DNA from: Bacteroidota bacterium | GTDB taxonomy: Bacteria; Bacteroidota; Ignavibacteria; Ignavibacteriales; Melioribacteraceae | Assembly (NCBI GenBank): GCA_021786655.1 | Contig: JAJYMU010000184.1 | Span: forward strand, 1-15,461 | Direction: 5' to 3' | DNA length: 15,461 nt | In this document: positions 12,177 through 15,461 of the stretch, piece by piece | Layout of the letters: every line of letters starts with the position of its first letter | Position numbering within the stretch: the stretch's first letter is position 1 | The notes under the pieces: generated by a model | The model's input: the letters and a program-made list of their open reading frames with translations, nothing else | Database searches by the model: none | What the model was told of the DNA's origin: nothing | Program-made: the position numbers and the translations under genes

Positions 12177-15086
12177 TTACAATATCGACCAGTAAACGGT
12201 AAGCTGACCGGAGAAGTAGCGGTAGCTCTGGTCATCCCGCGATGTGCTGCCGATACTTATTTTACCGGTTATCGATAAGCTCTTTGTCGGCTTGTAGGAT
12301 AAATCAATGTGCCCTTCAAGAGCTATCAAAGTATTTCTGGGAATTATTCCGAGTTTACCGCCAATAGTAAGACGCAGCCGGTCCTTTTTCTCCAGTTCTT
12401 CGTCAAGCCAGAAACTGTGCGATTCAAAATTTCTAGGCGAGTAATAGTAAGGCGATTTGAATTTATAATTATCGTAAGCGTATTCATATCCCATTCGCAT
12501 ATCTTTCGCAAAGTATCTTCCCAATCTTATTGCAAAATCGTTGCCTTCATTTCCGTCATCAACAGAAATATAATTGAAGTAACCGCTGAACCGCAGACCG
12601 TCTTTGTGCTGGTAGTATCCTTCTACTTTGTAGAATTGCGCATAGTAACGAACGTCTAAAAGATACGGAGAATAGAGAATCATCGAAGCGTCGGAGTTTT
12701 GATAATTGAGATTAACAGAAATTGTATCAACTTTTTCGTAACGAACAAAAACGTCTTTTTCGTCACGGGAAAACGCTCCGTCGGAATTGCTGGAGCCGAG
12801 TCCGATTCCCATCATCAAGTCCCGTACGGGATGCGCGAACAAATGCCATTTAAAAGTTGTAAATCGCCTTACACCGGAATAGTAACCTATTTGAGTTAGC
12901 ACATCTTGGTTTAAAGCCGCCGAGTCAGCCCGCAGCCAAGTCTTGCCGAATGTTACTCCCAATGAAAGGTATGAAGTAATGCCGAGTTCTAATCGCGCGC
13001 CGAGCGTTGAAGTTCTGAAGCTAAGATTATCTGCATAGTATGAACCGAAAGGAGAAAAGCCGACGTAATTCGGAAACGTTTCCAAAACTGCAGCCAAGCC
13101 GGTAATGGGGAGCCATCCTTTTCTCAGTTTAACCATTCTTGTTTGGGTTGAATCCAGCTTCCATGTTTCCTGCAGATTGTCGTATATCGTTCTCGCGCTG
13201 TCGTTCTCGCCAAGTTTGGCGTAAGTGTCTGCGAGGTAAAGGTGTGCATCAAAATTTGTTGAATCCCGCTTTACTAAGTCTTTGAATTCTTTTAACGCCG
13301 AAAGAGAATCGCCCATCGAATAATATAATTTTGCTCTCTGCATCGCTGCATCATAACTGTACCCTTGAGCCAGCACTTGGTTGTAAGTATCAAGAGCTTT
13401 TTGATATTGCTTTGCACAGAAGAGAACATCGCCGTATTCTTTCTGAATCAAAACATTCGGTTCGGCTTTGGATAAATACTCTTCGTAGAACTGCAGAGCG
13501 CCAACGCAATCTTCTGCAACAACTCTCTGTCTTCCAAGTTCAAGAATTGCATAAAGTTTTTCTTCTTCCGCACGCAGTTTTTGCCAATCAATGTTGGATT
13601 GTAGTTTTATTACGTCGTCGTTATTCGGTTCGATACCCTTTGCCTTATCGGCGTACTCTTGAGCTTTTTCAAAATCGCTTTTGAGCAAAATTAATGAACC
13701 CATTGCAACCAAAGCTTCAACGTTATCCGGTTTTGCGGCAAGAACATTATCGAGATATTGTTTCGCCAAATCGATATCGCGGTTTATCCATACTGAAACC
13801 TGAGCCCGGAAAAGCTGGTAATCAAGATTGTTGGGATCGTCTTTCAGCAATTCATCCGTTATCTCAATCGCCTTATCGAACTCTCGGTTCCACGCGGCAA
13901 TTTTTGCATATCGATATCTCAATCCGGGATCTTTTTCGTCCGGATACTTATCGAAATATTTATCCAATGCCGTCTGCGCGCTGTCGTAATACTGCATGTA
14001 CTCATAATATTGCGCTATCGTTTTCAAGGCATCTTTATCGAACTCATCCTTCGATAATTTTACCTTGGCAGAATCTATGACTGCTTGATAGGTTTTGTCG
14101 CGTTCGTCTTTTACAAGCTGAAGTTTTTTCTGGTAGAGTGAATCATTGCTGTTTGTTCTGCCTATGATCTGTAATTGTTGATAAGCTTCTTCAAATCTTC
14201 TTGTAGCAATGAGGGAATCTACCAGCTCGTAACGCATCGCGATATTGTTCGGAGTCCTTTTCAGTAGTCTGTAATAACGGTCGATAGGATATTCTCTTTC
14301 GAATGAACGCGGGTTCTGCTGATTGACGTAAGCTTCGTGATTGACGATGTCCAGTCCGTCCTGCGCTTCCTTAAAGAAAGGTTTAAATCCGAGCGCGGTC
14401 TCAAATGCTTTCTTTGCAATCGCCCATTTTGAAAGCCACATAGTAAAATAACCGTAACGGCTCCACAAGCGCCAGTCTTCTGGATAACGTTCAACATATT
14501 TTTTTAGAATGCGTTCGCCTTTTACAATGCTGCCCGTGTGAGATAAAATTTCCGTGTAGCGTATTATCTCATCCGGCGACGCGTTGTCGTCGCGTTTCAA
14601 ATATTCGTCGTACCATTGTTCCGCCTTATCCCAGATTTCCATCCAACGGTATGATTTCCCGATTTCCAAATAGTTGAAAGCATTATTCGGATTGATTGCG
14701 ATCTCGCGTAAGTGTCCTTCAATTTTTTTTCTAAGCTGAGCGTACCAAATTTCCTGAACGCGTCTGAGGTTTGCTTCGTATTCGGAACGTTTGCCCGTGT
14801 CTTGTGTTTCAAGCGCAATTGCTCTCCGGTAATCTAGAACGGCATACTGATACTGCTGGCGTTTTTCGAAACACATTGCGCGGAGATTATATCCCTCGGA
14901 TTCCTGAGGATAGGCGGTGATGTATTTATTCAACTGATCGATAGCATCGCCGTAACGTCCGTTCTGCATGTGGTTCAATGCAGCTGTCTTGAACGCTTGA
15001 ACATCTACTCTCTGTTGGGATCTTGTAATCTGCGGTAACAGAACAAGTATTAATACAACAAGAAATTTTAGACTAGATAAGCGCAT
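12177..15086 (-). CDS. Outer membrane protein: N-terminal TPR superhelix and C-terminal beta-barrel
   Basis: From the ATG at 15086 the product has 969 residues. A signal peptide (about 1-23, MRLSSLKFLVVL...) is followed by tetratricopeptide repeats from about 28 to 640, many with the usual W/Y/L-G-Y-A pattern (for example AAWNREFDKAIEITDELL and KQYQKALDTYNQVLAQG). From about 655 to the end the sequence switches to alternating aromatic and polar residues with roughly 14-16 strand-like segments and a C-terminal VYWSIL, as in an outer-membrane beta-barrel. A TPR arm plus barrel is the layout of polysaccharide exporters (PgaA, BcsC, PelB) and of YaiO-like proteins, but no glycan synthase gene is nearby, so its role is open. 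A GTG at 15107 would add seven residues; the ATG has GGAGAG just upstream and gives a cleaner signal peptide. The next gene downstream is an M23 peptidase. Confidence 0.85.
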   Translation of the reverse strand: MRLSSLKFLVVLILVLLPQITRSQQRVDVQAFKTAALNHMQNGRYGDAIDQLNKYITAYPQESEGYNLRAMCFEKRQQYQYAVLDYRRAIALETQDTGKRSEYEANLRRVQEIWYAQLRKKIEGHLREIAINPNNAFNYLEIGKSYRWMEIWDKAEQWYDEYLKRDDNASPDEIIRYTEILSHTGSIVKGERILKKYVERYPEDWRLWSRYGYFTMWLSKWAIAKKAFETALGFKPFFKEAQDGLDIVNHEAYVNQQNPRSFEREYPIDRYYRLLKRTPNNIAMRYELVDSLIATRRFEEAYQQLQIIGRTNSNDSLYQKKLQLVKDERDKTYQAVIDSAKVKLSKDEFDKDALKTIAQYYEYMQYYDSAQTALDKYFDKYPDEKDPGLRYRYAKIAAWNREFDKAIEITDELLKDDPNNLDYQLFRAQVSVWINRDIDLAKQYLDNVLAAKPDNVEALVAMGSLILLKSDFEKAQEYADKAKGIEPNNDDVIKLQSNIDWQKLRAEEEKLYAILELGRQRVVAEDCVGALQFYEEYLSKAEPNVLIQKEYGDVLFCAKQYQKALDTYNQVLAQGYSYDAAMQRAKLYYSMGDSLSALKEFKDLVKRDSTNFDAHLYLADTYAKLGENDSARTIYDNLQETWKLDSTQTRMVKLRKGWLPITGLAAVLETFPNYVGFSPFGSYYADNLSFRTSTLGARLELGITSYLSLGVTFGKTWLRADSAALNQDVLTQIGYYSGVRRFTTFKWHLFAHPVRDLMMGIGLGSSNSDGAFSRDEKDVFVRYEKVDTISVNLNYQNSDASMILYSPYLLDVRYYAQFYKVEGYYQHKDGLRFSGYFNYISVDDGNEGNDFAIRLGRYFAKDMRMGYEYAYDNYKFKSPYYYSPRNFESHSFWLDEELEKKDRLRLTIGGKLGIIPRNTLIALEGHIDLSYKPTKSLSITGKISIGSTSRDDQSYRYFSGQLTVYWSIL

Positions 15087-15237
15087 ACTCTCCAAGAAAA
15101 ATTCCACAGATTGTTTTGCTGCCCTGTTACCGCCCTCTATGGATTTTGGGCATGTTTTTTCAACTTTAATTTATCAAAAATTGGGCAAAAAGTAATGAAA
15201 GAAAGAAGAATTGGATTTTGACCCGTTTTGTGAGAAA

Positions 15238-15266
15238 TTAATACAAAGACAATCTCTTAAGTTCAA
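15238..15266 (-). promoter_or_regulatory. Possible sigma-70-type promoter of the TPR/beta-barrel gene
   Basis: On the minus strand TTGAAC (15266-15261, four of six) lies 17 bases before TATTAA (15243-15238, four of six). This would give a leader of about 145 bases. The 263-base gap between the T9SS-domain gene and the TPR gene holds this candidate and a 30-bp palindrome; I see no gene or RNA in it. Confidence 0.3.
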
Positions 15267-15305
15267 CTTCTAATGTATCGAGGTAATGCAGTGAATCATA
15301 TTGAT

Positions 15306-15335
15306 TGTAGGGGTTCAATATATTGAACCCCTACA
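15306..15335. repeat. Perfect 30-bp palindrome
   Basis: TGTAGGGGTTCAATA (15306-15320) is followed without a spacer by its exact reverse complement (15321-15335), with a TATA centre and GGGG/CCCC near the ends. It begins 14 bases past the stop codon of the T9SS-domain gene. It has no T-run after it on the minus strand. It may end or protect that transcript, serve as a dimeric protein-binding site, or be one copy of a dispersed palindromic repeat; the window has only this one. Confidence 0.75.
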
Positions 15336-15349
15336 CGGTGGGGAAATAA

Positions 15350-15461
15350 TTACTTCATCAGAAGCATTTTCTTCGTAATGGAATTACTTCCGGTTGTAAG
15401 ATTATAGAAATAAACACCGCTTGGTAAATTGGTTGCATTGAACTCAACCTCATGCTTACCC
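15350..15461 (-). CDS. C-terminal fragment of a T9SS-secreted protein (type A sorting domain)
   Basis: Only the last 36 residues are in the window; the gene continues past the right edge. They read as the end of a type IX secretion C-terminal sorting domain: HEVEFNATNLPSGVYFYNL, then a short turn, then TKKMLLMK at the terminus. The L-x-S-G-[VI]-Y-[FY] core and the basic K-K-M-[LI]-L-[ML]-[KR] ending are the hallmarks of the type A sorting domain, which directs a protein through the outer membrane for release or surface attachment. The nature of the secreted part cannot be told. A 30-bp palindrome lies just downstream of the stop codon. Confidence 0.88.
   Translation of the reverse strand, partial: GKHEVEFNATNLPSGVYFYNLTTGSNSITKKMLLMK

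Noticed and set aside
1..15461. CRISPR array, tRNA, rRNA, insertion sequence, phage or defence genes
   Set aside because: I looked on both strands and saw no regularly spaced direct repeats, cloverleaf-like tRNA, transposase or integrase motifs, or known defence domains.

Overview
The window looks like chromosome of a free-living member of the Bacteroidota/Chlorobiota group, most likely Ignavibacteria. The evidence is moderate GC, a truncated gene at the right edge that ends in a type IX secretion (T9SS) C-terminal sorting domain, and many exported or outer-membrane proteins. Two things argue against class Bacteroidia. Several genes have strong Shine-Dalgarno sites (GGAGG, AAGGAG, AAGGA), and at least two promoters have ordinary sigma-70 spacing and hexamers (TTGATT-N17-TATAAT, TTGACT-N16-TATAAA). 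The lineage call is an inference from these signs only.

Layout. From 13 to 982, on the minus strand, is a small membrane-protein operon: a DUF2752 protein, a TM2-domain protein overlapping it by 8 bases, and a 92-residue membrane protein. Its promoter is just upstream, followed by an 81-bp element made of two diverged hairpin units in inverted orientation. From 1174 to 2736 (minus) comes methylglyoxal synthase, a DinB-fold protein and a 2H-phosphoesterase-like protein, probably one transcript. A divergent gene at 2902-4212 (plus) encodes a Tat-exported, PLP-dependent class V aminotransferase-fold enzyme.

From 4235 to 10468 all genes are on the minus strand: an amidase with a signal peptide, a cytidylate-kinase-like protein, a PEBP (YbhB/YbcL) protein, an M61 glycyl-aminopeptidase-type protease with a C-terminal PDZ domain, and a lipoprotein with a trypsin-like domain. 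A hairpin separates the amidase from the kinase. A HAD phosphatase (10588-11250, plus) stands alone between the amidase and an M23 metallopeptidase (11285-12097, minus). The right end holds a 969-residue TPR protein with a C-terminal beta-barrel, then a 30-bp perfect palindrome and the T9SS-domain gene fragment.

How it fits together. Most products act in or beyond the cell envelope: two exported proteases, a cell-wall hydrolase, an amidase, a TPR-barrel outer membrane protein and a T9SS cargo. The rest are small metabolic or stress functions. I see no CRISPR array, tRNA, rRNA, transposase, phage gene or recognisable defence system, and no convincing undescribed multi-gene system. The best leads are the inverted-pair palindromic element at 1085-1165, the orphan TPR/beta-barrel protein, and the DUF2752-TM2 cassette.
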